Below are positions 33,401 to 64,000 of a stretch of DNA of 64,000 bases, piece after piece (the stretch's first letter is position 1; each line of letters opens with the position of its first letter). Under the pieces are notes generated by a model, which had not been told where the DNA came from, made no database searches, and saw only the letters and a program-made list of their open reading frames with translations. The stretch is from positions 10,585,837 to 10,649,836 of the forward strand of contig CANTUZ010000014.1 in NCBI GenBank assembly GCA_947846985.1, written 5' to 3'. The DNA comes from Fratercula arctica. Lineage: Eukaryota; Chordata; Aves; Charadriiformes; Alcidae. Made by a program: the position numbers and the translations under genes.

Positions 33401-35958
33401 AATTTAAAATTTCAGAATTTGGGGGCGGTTTAGGCAATTTGGGGGCAATTTGGAGTCTTTTTTGGTGGGGAATAATCTCAATTTCCAAGAGTTTTTTAAG
33501 CACGTTCTCAGCTCCCGTTTCCGCTTTGAAATCTTTAAAATTAAAATTTTCCTTAAGTTTAAATTAAAAAAATTAAAATTTCAGAATTTGGAGGCGTTTT
33601 AGGCAATTTGAGGGTAATTTTGAGCCTTTTTAGTGGGGAATAATCTCAATTTCCGAGGATTTTTAAGCGCGTTCTCAGCTCCCGTTTCCGCCTTGAAATA
33701 CTGAAATTTAAAATTTTCATTTTTTTTAAATACAAAAAATTTAAATATCAAGAATTTGGGGCCGTTTTGGGCTATTTTGGGGCAACTTTGAGCCTTTTTG
33801 GTGCGTATAGTTTGAATTTTTCAAGAATTTAAGAACTACGTTTTAGACTCCAAATTTCATTTTAAAATCCTTAGAAATTAAATTTTCTTTTTTCTCGTCA
33901 AAAAATTTCAAATTTGGGCGTTTGGGGTCATTTTAAGCGATTTTGGGGGGGCTTCGGGCTAATTTTGAGCCTTTTGGGGGCCGATAATTTATATTTTTAC
34001 AAAATTTTGAGACGCGTTTTAAACGCAGCTTCATTTTAAAATATTTAAACATCAAAATTTCAATTTAAAAATTTTAAATTTGGGGGATTTGGGCCATTTT
34101 AGCCGCTCTGGGGGGGGGGGGGTTGGGGCAATTTTGAGCCATTTGTGGGGGAACAATTTGAATTTTCGGGGAATTTTGAGGCACCTCCTCGACCCCCGTT
34201 TCCGTTTTAAAATATTTCAATTTAAAATTTTCCTCTTTTTCCTTAAAAAAATGTAAAATTTGGGGATCCAGGGCCATTTTAGGCAATTTGGGGGCGATTT
34301 TGAGCCTTTTTGGGGGGGCGCAGTTGGCGTTTTTCGCCCCTTTTGAAATTTTTCAATTTAAAATTTTCCCGCTTTTCTTTCCGAAGGACAAATTTGGGGG
34401 GATCTGGAGCCATTTGAGACAATTTTGGGGGAAATCAAGTGGAATTTTGAACAATTTTGAGGCGTTTTAACGCCATTTTGAACTATTTCGGGGCGGTTTT
34501 GACCGATTCGGGCAGAATTTGGGTTATTTTGGGGGGATTTTGCTGCTTTTTGATGCCATTTAGGGAAACCTTGGGGCCACTTTTCGCTATTTTGGGAAAT
34601 TTGGGGTTATTTGGGGGGGGATTTTACACCAATTTTGTGCTATTTAGGGAAATTTTGGTGCCACTTTTCACTATTTTGGGAAATTTGGGGTTATTTTGCT
34701 GCTATTTTGGGTTATTTTGCCGCTATTTGGACGATTTTGGAGAAATTTGATGCCGTTCTGAATAAATCGGGGGGGGGGGATTTTAGCGCCGCTTTTAGCC
34801 ATTTGGGGGGATTTTGCTGCCGATTTTAGCTATTTTGGGGGATTTCGCTGCTATTTTCGCTCATTTTGGGCAATTTTTCACTCATTTCGAGCTCTTGAGA
34901 AACAAAATCGTGGCGCAAATTTTTGAGCAATTCTAAGAAATTTTCGCTGTCGTTTGGAGCTATTCCGGGGGCGTTTTGTTGTCGTTCCGACCCCTTTTTT
35001 TCCCCTCCAAACTCCCGTTTTTGCTCGTTTTCTTCTAAAAAATTGAATTTTTTTTTTCCTCTTTTCCGCCCCCCCCCCGCCCCAAAATCGGCCGTTTCCG
35101 GGGTTGCGTTTTACGGAATTTCACGGGGTTTTCGCCTATTTTTAGCCGGGGGGGGGGTTGACCCCCCCGGTTTGGGGGTGTCCCCCCCCCCCCCCCCTCC
35201 GTGTCCCCCCCCCGCCCCCCCTCACCTCAGCCCCGGTGAGGAAGGGGTGCGCCGTCCCCGTGATGGCCAAGTAGTTGTCGCTGCCGCCGGGGAACTTGGG
35301 GGGGGGGCACCCATTGGGTGTCGCCCCCCCCCCCCCCCCCGCCCCCCCCCCCCGCCATGGGTTCCCCCCCCCAGAGCCAAATCCCCCCCCCCCGTGACCC
35401 AAAATCCCCCCCCCGAGACCCAAATTCCCCCCATATCACCCCAAATCCCCCCCGTGAGCGCCCCCCCCATGACCCAAATCCCCCCCCGCCCCTAAAATCC
35501 CCCCCCCAAAGTCCCTGATCCCCCCCCCCAGACCCAAATCCCCCCCCCCCCGTGACCCAAAATCCCCCCCCGAGACCCAAATTCCCCCCATATCACCCCA
35601 AATCGCCCCCGTGAGCGCCCCCCCCATGACCCAAATCCCCCCCCCGCCCCTAAAATCCCCCCCCCCAAAGTCCCTGATCCCTCCCGGGGGTGCCCCCCCC
35701 CCCCAGACCCAAATCCCCCCCCCGTGACCCAAAATCCCCCCCCCCAGACCCAAATCCCCCCCCCCCGCCCCTAAAATCCCCCCGCCCCAAAGTCCCCGAT
35801 CCCCCCCCCCAGACCCAAATCCCCCCCCCGTGACCCAAAATCCCCCCCCCCGTGACCCAAATCCCCCCCCCGAGACCCAAATTCCCCCCATATCACCCCA
35901 AATCCCCCCCGTGGGCGCCCCCCCCCCCCCCCCCGGCCCCGCCGCCCCTCACCTCCAT
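21190..35958 (-). CDS. TOX4: TOX4, HMG-box protein of the PTW/PP1 phosphatase complex
   Basis: Nine coding exons, transcribed right to left: 35953-35958 (Met-Glu), 35226-35294, 32580-32807, 30195-30578, 26561-26824, 24576-24647, about 23553-24439, 21376-21542, 21190-21253 (stop 21190-21192). The product matches human TOX4: [49 protein letters not shown], the HMG box, [15 protein letters not shown], and a Cys-rich C-terminus ending NSVVFVK. Known role: chromatin-bound HMG protein that with PNUTS and WDR82 targets PP1. Splice phases agree, except that the 23553 exon has no GT immediately after VVPE; the nearest GT is about 14 nt on. Frameshifts sit in G/C runs of the 30195-30578 and 23553-24439 exons. 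Confidence 0.96.
21376..21542 (-). CDS. TOX4: TOX4 C-terminal Cys-rich exon
   Basis: Encodes [17 protein letters not shown], then [17 protein letters not shown] and [14 protein letters not shown], a short Cys-rich segment shared by the TOX family C-terminus. Donor GTAGG and acceptor CCCAG are canonical. The final exon 21190-21253 adds [20 protein letters not shown] and the stop. Confidence 0.95.
21543..23552 (-). repeat. TOX4 intron: 163-bp repeat, family A
   Basis: About ten to eleven units of roughly 160-166 bp contain CCACCAGTTATGGGTCCTCC, GCCATATTGTCC, CTTCTCAACATGGTCC and GACGTTCCTCAGCCTCTAGC. The same family, with diverged units, fills the TOX4 intron at 24648-26560. Confidence 0.85.
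23553..24439 (-). CDS. TOX4: TOX4 Pro/Gln-rich exon with homopolymer frameshifts
   Basis: In transcript order the exon reads [17 protein letters not shown], then [67 protein letters not shown] and finally [15 protein letters not shown]. All of these have counterparts in human TOX4. They fall in at least three reading frames, with switches at poly-C tracts of the sense strand (for example near 24030 and 23690-23730). The acceptor follows a 45-base C tract. Confidence 0.85.
24447..24491 (+). repeat. 45-base uninterrupted G run beside a TOX4 acceptor
   Basis: Forty-five consecutive G on the plus strand, that is C45 on the TOX4 strand, immediately upstream of the TTCCTAG acceptor of the 23553-24439 exon. 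The length in the assembly is probably unreliable. Confidence 0.8.
24576..26824 (-). CDS. TOX4: TOX4 HMG-box exons
   Basis: Exon 26561-26824 encodes a Pro-rich lead, a basic run [20 protein letters not shown] and most of the HMG box up to DSLGEEQKQ. Exon 24576-24647 (72 nt) completes it with [20 protein letters not shown]. Both exons are intact, in phase 0 and close to human TOX4. The DNA-binding fold is therefore preserved while the flanking low-complexity exons carry indels. The two exons are separated by a 163-bp repeat array whose relatives also fill the intron after the next exon. Confidence 0.96.
24648..26560 (-). repeat. TOX4 intron: 163-bp repeat, family B
   Basis: About eleven units of roughly 163 bp repeat CCACCAGTTATGGGTCCTCC, ATATCTCTCTATTTCGGTA, CTCTCTAGGATCTTCTCAAC and GTGACGTTCCTCAGCCTC. 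They are clearly related to the units at 21543-23552 but fixed for different variants. Confidence 0.85.
26825..30194 (-). repeat. TOX4 intron: 15-bp kappa-B-like array, then 210-bp repeats
   Basis: From about 27040 to 28165 there is a 15-bp unit of the form GGGAAATTCCGCCGG, some 70 copies by length. From 28170 to 29050 there is A/G-rich sequence with no clear unit. From 29050 to 30110 about five units of roughly 210 bp contain CCTAAAACCCGGCGTTTTGG and CTCTAAAAACCCCAATTTTG. Confidence 0.8.
30579..32579 (-). repeat. TOX4 intron: CCCCATTTT simple array
   Basis: Nearly the whole intron is short C-rich units such as CCCCCATTTTCCCCCATTTC with CCAAAAAACCC interruptions. It resembles METTL3 intron 4 at 9370-10500 in composition. 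Confidence 0.8.
32808..35225 (-). repeat. TOX4 intron: A/T-rich repeats of about 170 bp
   Basis: From about 32940 to 33700 there are four to five units of roughly 170 bp with GCGTTCTCAGCTCCCG and GGCAATTTGGGGGCAATTTG. They decay through 33700-34300 and are followed by GCTATTTTGGG-type short repeats to about 35000. No coding sequence seen. Confidence 0.7.
35295..35952 (-). repeat. TOX4 intron 1: C-rich GTGACCCAAATCC array
   Basis: Units such as CCCGTGACCCAAAATCCCCC and CCCCATATCACCCCAAATCC fill the space between the two-codon first exon and exon 2. Confidence 0.7.
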
Positions 35959-36470
35959 GGCTCCGCCGCCGAGCGAGAGGCCGCCCTGCCCCGGAAGCGG
36001 AAGTCCCACCTTCACCCCCCCCCCCCACCACCTCCACTTCCCTTTCCAAATCGTGACGCGACTTCCGGTCAGTCACCATAGAGACGGCGGCCAACCCGCA
36101 GCCCGGCGACGCGGCGGAGGGAGCGGAGCGGGGTAAAAAGTGGGGGGGGGGGGGGGGGGTCCGTTTTGCCCCCCCGCAACCCCGGGGAAATTTGGGGGGG
36201 GAACGGGGGCGCGGGGGGGGAGGGGAAAGAGGAGTTGGAGGACTGAGCTAGAGCGCCGACGGGGCGGACCATAGAGAAGGGAGGGGGGGGGTGGCGGAGC
36301 GCCGCCGGAAAGGGGGCGTGGCCCGGCGGCCGGAAGCGGGAGGAGGCGGCGTTGCGGGGGAGCGAGCGGCGCGCGCGCGGGCGGGCGGGTGACGGCGTCA
36401 TGCGGCGCGCGGCCGGCGGCCGGGAACGTCATCGGCGGCTGGTACGTCATCGGCGGCGACGCCCCGGGGG
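35959..36470 (-). promoter_or_regulatory. TOX4 CpG-rich promoter with ETS and CRE-like sites
   Basis: CpG-dense sequence upstream of the TOX4 start. CCGGAAG sites lie at 35991-35997 and 36330-36336, with ACTTCCGG at 36061-36068. ACGTCAT half-sites lie at 36426-36432 and 36444-36450, with TGACGGCGTCA at 36390-36400. In human this promoter region is shared with RAB2B, but no coding exon follows on the plus strand here. Sites are motif matches only. Confidence 0.6.
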
Positions 36471-36479
36471 GGGGGAGAG

Positions 36480-37987
36480 GGGGGGTATGGGGGATATAGG
36501 GGATAGAGGGGGCTATAGGGTCCTATAGGGGGGAGCGGGGCCTATAGCGGCCTATAGCGGCCTATAGAGGCCTATAGAGGCCTAGATGGGGCCTACATCG
36601 GGCCTGTGGGGGGGGTATGGGGCCCTATGGGGAAGGTATAGGAGCCTATAGGGGCCTATAGGGGAGGTTCGGCGCCTATAGGGGGCCTACGGAGGGGGCG
36701 TAAGGGTCTATAGGGGAGATATAAGGGGTATCGGGGCCTGTGGGGGGGGTATAGGGCCCTATAGGGAAGATATAGGGGGCTGTGGGGACCTATAGGGGAT
36801 CTATAGGGGCTTGTAGGGTACCTATAGAGGGAACATAGGGGGGTATAGGGCAGATATAGGGGCTCCCAAGGACTATAGGGGGCTATAGGGGCCTATAGGG
36901 GATCTATAGAGGGGACGTAGGGGCCTATAGGGGGGATATAGGGGGTATCAAGGCCTATAGGGGCACTTATGGGGGCATGTGGAGTAGATATAGGGGCCTA
37001 TAGGGGGGCAGAGGGAACCTATAGAGGTGATGTAGGGACCTATAGGGGAGATATAGGGGATATGGGGGCTTATAGGGGTCTGTGGAGGCCTTTATTCGGC
37101 CTATGGGGGGGTATAGGGCCCTATAGGGAAGATATAAGCAGCTGTGGGGGCCTATAGGGGGCCTATAGGGCACCTATAGAGGGAACATAGGATCCTATAG
37201 AGGAATACAGAGGCCTATGTCAGGCCTATAAGGCGGGTATAGGGTCCTATAGGGAAGACAAGGGGGCTGTCGGGGCCTATAGGGGACCTATAGGGGCCTA
37301 TAGAGGTCTATAGGGGAGGTACGGCAACTACAGGGGGCCTATAGAGGGGACCTAAGGGTCTGTAGGGCAGGTATTGGGGACACAGGGAACCTATAGGGGG
37401 GTACAGGGGCCTATAGGGGACCTATAGAGGGGACGTAGGGCCCTATAGGGGGGATATAGGGGGTATCGGGGCCTATAGGAGCCCCTGTGGGGGTATATAG
37501 AGAAGACATAGGCACCTATAGGAGGGTTTAGGGGACCTATAGGGGCGACATAGGGGTCTATAGGGGGCATATAGAGACCCATAGAGGGGTACAGAGACCT
37601 ATAGGGGCCCATAGGGAAGATACGGGGGGCAGTCAGGGCCTATAGGGGACCTATAGAGGGCACATAGGGCCCTATAGGGGGGATCCGGGGGGGGTGTGGA
37701 GGACTTTAAGGGATATAGGGCCCTATAGGGGGAGCCTATGGGGGGGTGCAGCGGCCTCTAGGGGGGATATAGGGGCACCGGGGGGGGGGTATAGGAGCCT
37801 ATAGGGGAGGCATGGGGCCTATAGGGGGGTCCAGGAGCCTATGGGGGCCTATAGGGGGGTGTGGGGGCCTATAGGGGGGATGCAGAGACCTATAGGGGCC
37901 TATGGGGGGCCCACGGGGGGGGGCTGTAAGGCCTATAGGGAGCTCTGGGGCCTATAGGGGACCTATGGGGGGGGGCTATAGGGACCT
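36480..37987. repeat. CCTATAGG palindrome array
   Basis: About 1.5 kb of irregular units built around the 8-bp palindrome CCTATAGG followed by G runs (for example CCTATAGGGGGGATATAGGG). No coding sequence, splice sites or RAB2B homology seen on either strand. Confidence 0.8.
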
Positions 37988-39232
37988 ATAGGGGGGATGC
38001 AGGGACCAAGATGGCGGCCAAGATGGCGGCCAAGGCGTCGGCCAAGATGGCGGCCAAGATGGTGGTCACCATGGTAGCCAAGATGGCGGCCAACCTGGTG
38101 GCCAAGGGGTCAGGCAAGATGGCCGCCAGGGGGTTGGCCAGCCTCGGCGCCAAGATGGTGGCCACGATGGCCCCCAAGATGGCCCCCAAGATGGCGGCCA
38201 AGGCGTTGGCCAAGATGGTGGCCAAGATGAGGGTCAACTTGGTAGCCAAGATGTCAGCCCAACCGGTGGCCAAGATGGCGGCCAAGACCTTGGGCAAGCC
38301 AGTGGCCAAGGCGGTGGCCGAGATCTTGGTCAACCTGGTGGCCAGGAACCTGGTCAACCCGGTGGCCAAGATGGTGGCCAAGATGGTGGCCAAGATCCTG
38401 GTCAACCCGGTGGCCAAGATGGTGGCCAAGATGGTGGCCAAGAAACTGGTCAGCTCGGTGGCCAAGATGGTGGCCAAGATCCTGGTCAACCCAGTGGCCA
38501 AGAAACTGGTCAACCTGGTGGCCAAGATGGTGGCCAAGATGGTGGCCAAGATCCTGGTCAACCTGGTGGCCAAGATGGTGGCCAAGATGGCGGCCAAGAT
38601 CCTGGTCAACCCGGTGGCCAAGAAACTGGTCAACCTGGTGGCCAAGATGGTGGCCAAGATGGCGGCCAAGACCTTGGGCAACCCAGTGGCCAAGGCGGTG
38701 GCCGAGATCTTGGTCAACCTGGTGGCCAGGGACCTGGTCAACCTGGTGGCCAAGATGGTGGCCAAGATGGTGGCCAAGATCCTGGTCAACCCGGTGGCCA
38801 AGATGGTGGCCAAGATGGTGGCCAAGAAACTGGTCAGCTCGGTGGCCAAGATGGTGGCCAAGATCCTGGTCAACCCAGTGGCCAAGAACCTGGTCAACCT
38901 GGTGGCCAAGATGGTGGCCAAGATGGTGGCCAAGACCCTGGTCAACCTGGTGGCCAAGATGGTGGCCAAGATGGTGGCCTAGATGGTGGCCAAGACCCTG
39001 GTCAACCCGGTGGCCAAGAAACTGGTCAACCTGGTGGCCAAGATGGTGGCCAAGATGGTGGCCAAGACCCTGGTCAACCTGGTGGCCAAGATGGTGGCCA
39101 AGATGGTGGCCAAGACCCTGGTCAACCCGGTGGCCAAGAAACTGGTCAACCTGGTGGCCAAGATGGTGGCCAAGAAACTGGTCAAACCGGTGGCCAAGAT
39201 GGTGGCCAAGATGGTGGCCAAGCGTTGGTCAC
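37988..39232. repeat. 12-bp GCCAAGATGGTG array with YY1-like cores
   Basis: Units of 12 bp (GCCAAGATGGTG, with GCCAAGATGGCG near the left end) are interspersed with GCCAAGATCCTGGTCAACC and GCCAAGAAACTGGTCAACC blocks. The GATGGCGGCC forms fit the YY1 core. Both strands are open because the lengths are multiples of three. I do not call a gene. Confidence 0.85.
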
Positions 39233-41200
39233 GTGACCGAGCCCCAAGATGGCGCCAAGGCCCCGCCCATTCCCCCCCCCAAAATCCTCATTTTGGGGGT
39301 TTTTAGCCCCAAAAATTCCCGGTTTTGCAGCTTTTTCTCCCTTTTTTTTTTTGCCCCCTCCCAAAAAAAGGCCAATTTGGGGCAAAATCCCCCATTTCTG
39401 GGGACGGGGAAACTCCGGGGCGTCGCGGCCTTTAAAAAAAATCGCCAAAATTGGGGGTTTTTACACCCAATTTTGAAGCGTTTTGGGGTTTTTTGAGCGA
39501 AAATTGATACTTTGGGGCGAAAAACGCTCAAAAGAGGGGTTTTCCCCCCGTTTTTTTGGCAGGTTTTTCGAAGTGGAAAAGGGCGGGCGGGTTTGGCCGC
39601 CGTTTTTCTGGGGAAAAAAACCCAAAAATGGAGATTTTTCAACTTTTTCCCTGAAAACAAAAAAAGTAATTTTCCCCAAAAAACGCTTTTTTGGGGGTTT
39701 AATTAATTCGAATCGATTTTGGGGGGATTTCAGTGGATTTTGGGGGTTTAATTTCTCCCCTCGAGGCGCGGCTTTGACTCGTGGGCTCTTGGTTGGATTT
39801 TGGGTGAAATTGGCGGGGAAAAGGTTAATTTGCAGCTAATTAATTTATTAGGGGTTCCCCCCCCCCCCGGGGTTTTCGTTAAGCGAAAATGTGAGTTTTT
39901 GGGCAATTTTGCCCGATTTTGAGTCATTTTGGGGTTAAAATCTGATTATTCGGGGGTTTGGGCCACAATTTTGACCTAAATTTCCCTTTTTTTGGGCGAT
40001 AAATGATCGGTTTTTCCACTTTTTGTTAACAAAAATGTCAATTTGGGGCAAGTGGGGTGCGATTTTGAGCGATTTGGGGCATTTAAAAGTGATTTTTTGG
40101 ACGATTTTGGCCTCAATTTTGACCCAAATTTCTTCAAAATTGGTTCATTTTAATTTTTTTCCTGCTTTTATCATTGAAAAAAGTCAATTTGGGGCGATTT
40201 GGGTGTAATTTTGAGCTATTTTGGGGCTTAAAATGTGATTTTTTGAGAGGGTTTGGTCACAATTTTGACCCAAATTTCCTTAGAATTCATTAATTGTATA
40301 ATTTATATTTTTTGGGGGCTGTTTTCCGATAATTTTGGGGTTTAATATTGATATTTTGAGGAGGTTTGGCCACAGTTTTGAGCTTAATTTCCTGCAAAAT
40401 GGTAAATCATGGCGTTTTTGTTAACAAAAAAGTCAATTTGGCGGCATTTGGGTTCAATTTTGAGTTCTTTTGGGGGTTAAACCTTGATTTTTTGAGGGGG
40501 TTTGGGCACAATTTGGGCCCAAATTTCCTCAGAATCGGTTAATTTTGGTTATTTCATACGTTTCGTCAAGAAAATAGTGGAATTTGTGGTGTTTGGGTGC
40601 CATTTTCTAGCAATCTGGGGGATTAAAACTGATTTTTGAGAGGATTTAGCCCCAATCTTGCTCCTAATTTCCTGAAAAATGGTTAATCACGGATTTTTTT
40701 TTAAGTTCGTTAAAAAAAAAGGGCAGTTGGGAGCATTTGGGGGCAATTTGGGGGTTTTAACGTGCTTTTTTGAGGGGCTTTGGCCACAACTTTCCCCTCG
40801 ATTTCGTCAGGAATGGTTCATATCAGTGTTTTTCCCTTTTACTCGCTAAAAAAAAACGGTAATTTGGGGCGGCGTGGTGATTTTAGGTGTAATTTTGAGT
40901 TATTTCGGAGCTGAAAAAACGCGATTTTTTCAGGCGGTTCGGCCCCAGATTCCCCCCCCCCCCCCCCCCGCGTTACCTCAGCGCCGGCAAATTCTCCATT
41001 TTTCCTTAAAGAGCCGATTTTTGGCGCTATTTTGCCGCGTTTAACGCTTATTTTTTTGGGGGGGGGGGGCGATTTGGCGGCTTTGCCCGGGGGGGGGGGG
41101 GCGTTATTCAGCGTTTTTTAACGCGGCCAGCGCGGCGGCGAACCGCCCTGGGAGCATCTTGGGGTGAAAGGAAACGTTTTCGGGGGCGTTTTAGCGCCGA
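39233..41200. repeat. A/T-rich intergenic repeats upstream of CHD8
   Basis: 39233-39700 is mixed sequence with TTTTTGGGG and GGTTTTT blocks and no clear unit. From about 39870 to 40960 a loose repeat of roughly 170 bp carries AATTTTGAGC, TTTTGAGGGGGTTTGG and CACAATTTTGACCC. It resembles 33700-35000 in style. RAB2B exons were looked for and not found. Confidence 0.6.
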
Positions 41201-41329
41201 TGGGGGGGGTTTGGAAATGATTTTAAGGTGGGTTTAGGTTTTTTTTTCTTCACGTTTATCGCGGGCTTTGGCGCGGCGCCCCGCCGCCATGGCGGGCTGA
41301 GGGTTAAGGACCCCCCCCCCCGCCTTGTT

Positions 41330-41628
41330 TTAGCGAGACAAGATGGCGGCGGGGCTGCCCCCCTCCGCGCCTGCTCGCCGCGCTCAGGCATCGCCTCGGC
41401 CACCCTCTTTAAGGCCCCCTTCCTCCTTGAAGGCGGGAGGGGCCGGCTTCCGGGGGTGCAACCTAACCCTCTCTCTCTCTCTCTCAGCCAATCCCCGCCC
41501 GCTTCGGGCGGCGCTCAGCCAATGGGGAGGCGCGGCGAGTGAGGGGGGGGCGGGGCTTTAAGGGGTGGGGTGGGTTGCGCCGCGCACGCCGCCCCGTCGC
41601 CTTGTTCTCCGGCCGCCGCCACAAGCCG

Positions 41629-41662
<34 letters not shown>

Positions 41663-41810
41663 CGTTGTGGGCAGGGGGGGGGGGGGGGGGAAAGGGGGGG
41701 CGGCAAAAAAAAATAGACGGATCGGAAACAACCCCCCCCCCCGCCCCCCCCCCCCCGGCTTTTCCCCCCCCCCCCCCACCGGACACCCGCCCCTCCCCCA
41801 CCGGCCTCAG
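41330..41810 (+). promoter_or_regulatory. CHD8 promoter and non-coding first exon
   Basis: CpG-rich. A YY1-like CAAGATGGCGGC lies at 41339-41350; CCAAT boxes lie at 41488-41492 and 41519-41523. A GC-rich leader ends at a strong donor, CAG then GTAAGG, at 41811. A second small non-coding exon may be 43384-43408, flanked by a T-rich CACAG acceptor and GTGAGC donor. Transcription probably starts between about 41530 and 41600. Confidence 0.55.
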
Positions 41811-42273
41811 GTAAGGCCCCATTTTTGAGGGGGGGGGGTGGGTTTGAGGGGGGGGGGGGGTGGGTTAGGCCTTGCCCCCCCCCCCCCCCGGCGTCTCTGA
41901 GGGGATGGTTTGACCCCGCCCCCCCCCCCCCAACAAGGGGGGGGGGGGGCAACTGGGAGGCCCAGTTGGACTCGGTTCACACTGGGAGGCCCAGTGCCCC
42001 CCCCCACCGGGTTATACTGGGAGGCCCAGTGCCCCCCCCCCCTCCGCCCCCCCCCCCCCAGGCCTGAAACTGGGGGTCCCAGTTCCTCCCAGTTCCCCTC
42101 TTACTGGGTGGCCCAGTGCCCCCCCCCCCCCAGGCCTGAAACTGGGGGTCCCAGTTCCCCCCCCCCCCCCCCTTTACTGGGGCACCCAGTTGCTCCCAGT
42201 TACGTCGCACGTAAAGGGGGGGGGGGGGGGCTGCGTCGCTTTTGGCGTGGGGGGGGGGGGGGTGACCCCCAAT

Positions 42274-42308
<35 letters not shown>

Positions 42309-43383
42309 TTTGGGGGGTTTAGAGCCGGGGGGGGGAATTTTTAGGGGGGGGTAAAGCCTCTGGGGGGGGAATTTTGGGGGGTTTAGAGCCGGGGGGGGGC
42401 AATTTTGGGGGGGGTTTAGACCCGGGGGGGGACAATTTTGGGGGTTATAGACGGGGGGGGGGCAGTTTTGGGGGGTTTAGAGCCGGGGGGGGGGCAATTT
42501 TTGGTGAGGTTTAGACCCGGGGGGGGCAATTTTGGGGAGGGTAAAGCCTCTGGGGGGGCAGTTTGGGGGGGGTTTTAGAGACGGGGGGGGCAAGTTTTGT
42601 GGGGAGGTTTTAGGACCCGGGGGGGGGAATTTTAGGAGGGTTAAAGCCCCGGGGGGGGGGGCAGTTTTGGGGGGTTTAGAGCCGGGGGGGGGGAATTTTG
42701 GGGGTTATAGACCCGGGGGGGAATTTTAGGGGGGTTAAAGCCCCGGGGGGGGGGGCAATTTTGGGGGTAGAAAGCGGGGGGGGGGCAATTTTGGGGGGGG
42801 TAAAGCCCCTGGGGGGGCAGTTTTGAGGGGTTTAGAGCCGGGGGGGCACGTTTTTAGGCGGGGGGTTTAGTACCCGGGGGGCGGTAATGTTTACGGGAGG
42901 GTGAGTAAAGCCCCTGGGGGGGCTAGTTAGTCTTTGAGGGGTTTAGATCCGGGCGGCGGGCAATTTTGAGGGGGTTAAGACCCGGGGGGGGTAATTTTGG
43001 GGGTTATAGACCCGGGGGGGGACAATTTTTGGGGGGGTTAAGACCCGGGGGGGGGTAATTTTGTGGGTTATAGACGGGGGGGGGGAATTTTAGGGGGGTT
43101 TGGACCCAAGGGGGGCAATTTTGGGGGGTTTAGACTCGGGGGGGGGCAATTTTTGGGGGGGTGGGGGGGGGCTCTTTAGCCCTTTCTAAACCCCATCGAT
43201 GGGGGGGGGGCACCTTTAGCTGCTCCCTCCCCCCCCCCCCCCCCAAATTTTTTGGGGGCGCTGCCAATTCGGGGAGGGAGGGGGGTGGGCCCTATCCCTT
43301 CCCCCCCCCCCCTTAATTATGCTAATTAATTTAATTAAGCCCCCCCCCCAAGTTAATTACGGTGTTTTTTTTTCTCCCCACAG
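41811..43383 (+). repeat. CHD8 5' intron: G-rich GGTTTAGAGCC array
   Basis: 41900-42200 holds copies of ACTGGGAGGCCCAGT-like palindromes. 42240-43180 holds G-rich units such as GGGGGTTTAGAGCCGGGG with GGCAATTTTGG. At 43310-43350 there is a short A/T island with several TAATTA cores. Confidence 0.65.
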
Positions 43384-43540
43384 CTCCGGCCGCCCCCCGT
43401 CGCCTGACGTGAGCCCCCCCCCCCCCCCAAATTTAACCCCCTCCCCCAAATTTAAACCCCCCCCCCCCATTTTTTCGGGGGGGGGTGAGGACCCCTAAGT
43501 GTCCCCCCCCCCCCAAGTGTGTCCCCCCCCCCATTCCAAG

Positions 43541-64000
<20,460 letters not shown>

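Noticed and set aside
38011..38982. 323-codon plus-strand frame of Met-Val-Ala-Lys repeats
   Set aside because: 12-bp repeat array open on both strands; no splice sites, domain or codon signature of a gene.
36100..41300. A hidden RAB2B or tRNA/rRNA gene in the TOX4-CHD8 gap
   Set aside because: No Rab GTPase motifs in any frame and no cloverleaf or rRNA-like sequence noticed on reading.

Overview
The window is vertebrate nuclear DNA, most likely from a bird. It is one of the very GC-rich, gene-dense small chromosomes on which many 'missing' bird genes lie. Four genes are recognised from their translated exons: SALL2 (+, 5' part outside the window), METTL3 (+, complete), TOX4 (-, complete) and CHD8 (+, 3' part outside the window). 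The same order and orientations occur at human 14q11.2, as I recall it (SALL2, METTL3, TOX4, RAB2B, CHD8). RAB2B should lie head-to-head with TOX4, but I cannot find it here. The class-level assignment is an inference from this synteny and from the sequence style: long G/C runs and introns made almost wholly of tandem repeats. The species cannot be told.

Layout: 1-4603 SALL2 zinc-finger exon, a repeat-filled intron and a short putative last exon. 4604-5582 intergenic DNA with a ten-copy YY1/RFX-like promoter array. 5583-19375 METTL3, eleven coding exons. 19376-21189 tail-to-tail spacer filled with a 186-bp dimeric repeat. 21190-35958 TOX4, nine coding exons on the minus strand. 35959-36470 CpG-rich TOX4 promoter. 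36480-41200 only tandem repeats and A/T-rich repeats where RAB2B would be expected. 41330-41810 CHD8 promoter and first non-coding exon. 43541-64000 CHD8, 23 coding exons seen, ending just after the SANT-like region.

All four products are nuclear. METTL3 is the catalytic subunit of the mRNA m6A methyltransferase. TOX4 is an HMG-box protein of the PTW/PP1 phosphatase complex. CHD8 is a chromodomain ATPase remodeller. SALL2 is a zinc-finger transcription factor. They do not form one pathway; their proximity is ancient vertebrate synteny.

The striking feature is repeat architecture. Nearly every intron over about 600 bp is one tandem array, mostly with its own private unit. In several introns the unit resembles the neighbouring exon end plus its 5' splice site, which suggests the arrays were seeded at splice donors. 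Other arrays multiply recognisable protein-binding motifs (TAATTA, YY1, kappa-B) or minus-strand poly(A) signals. One array lies inside the SALL2 coding exon and keeps the frame. The conserved exons have correct splice phases, but proline/glycine-rich coding stretches contain apparent frameshifts, nearly all in G or C runs; these look like base-calling errors or unstable homopolymers rather than gene death. Repeat arrays carry very long open frames on both strands; I treat these as repeat artefacts.
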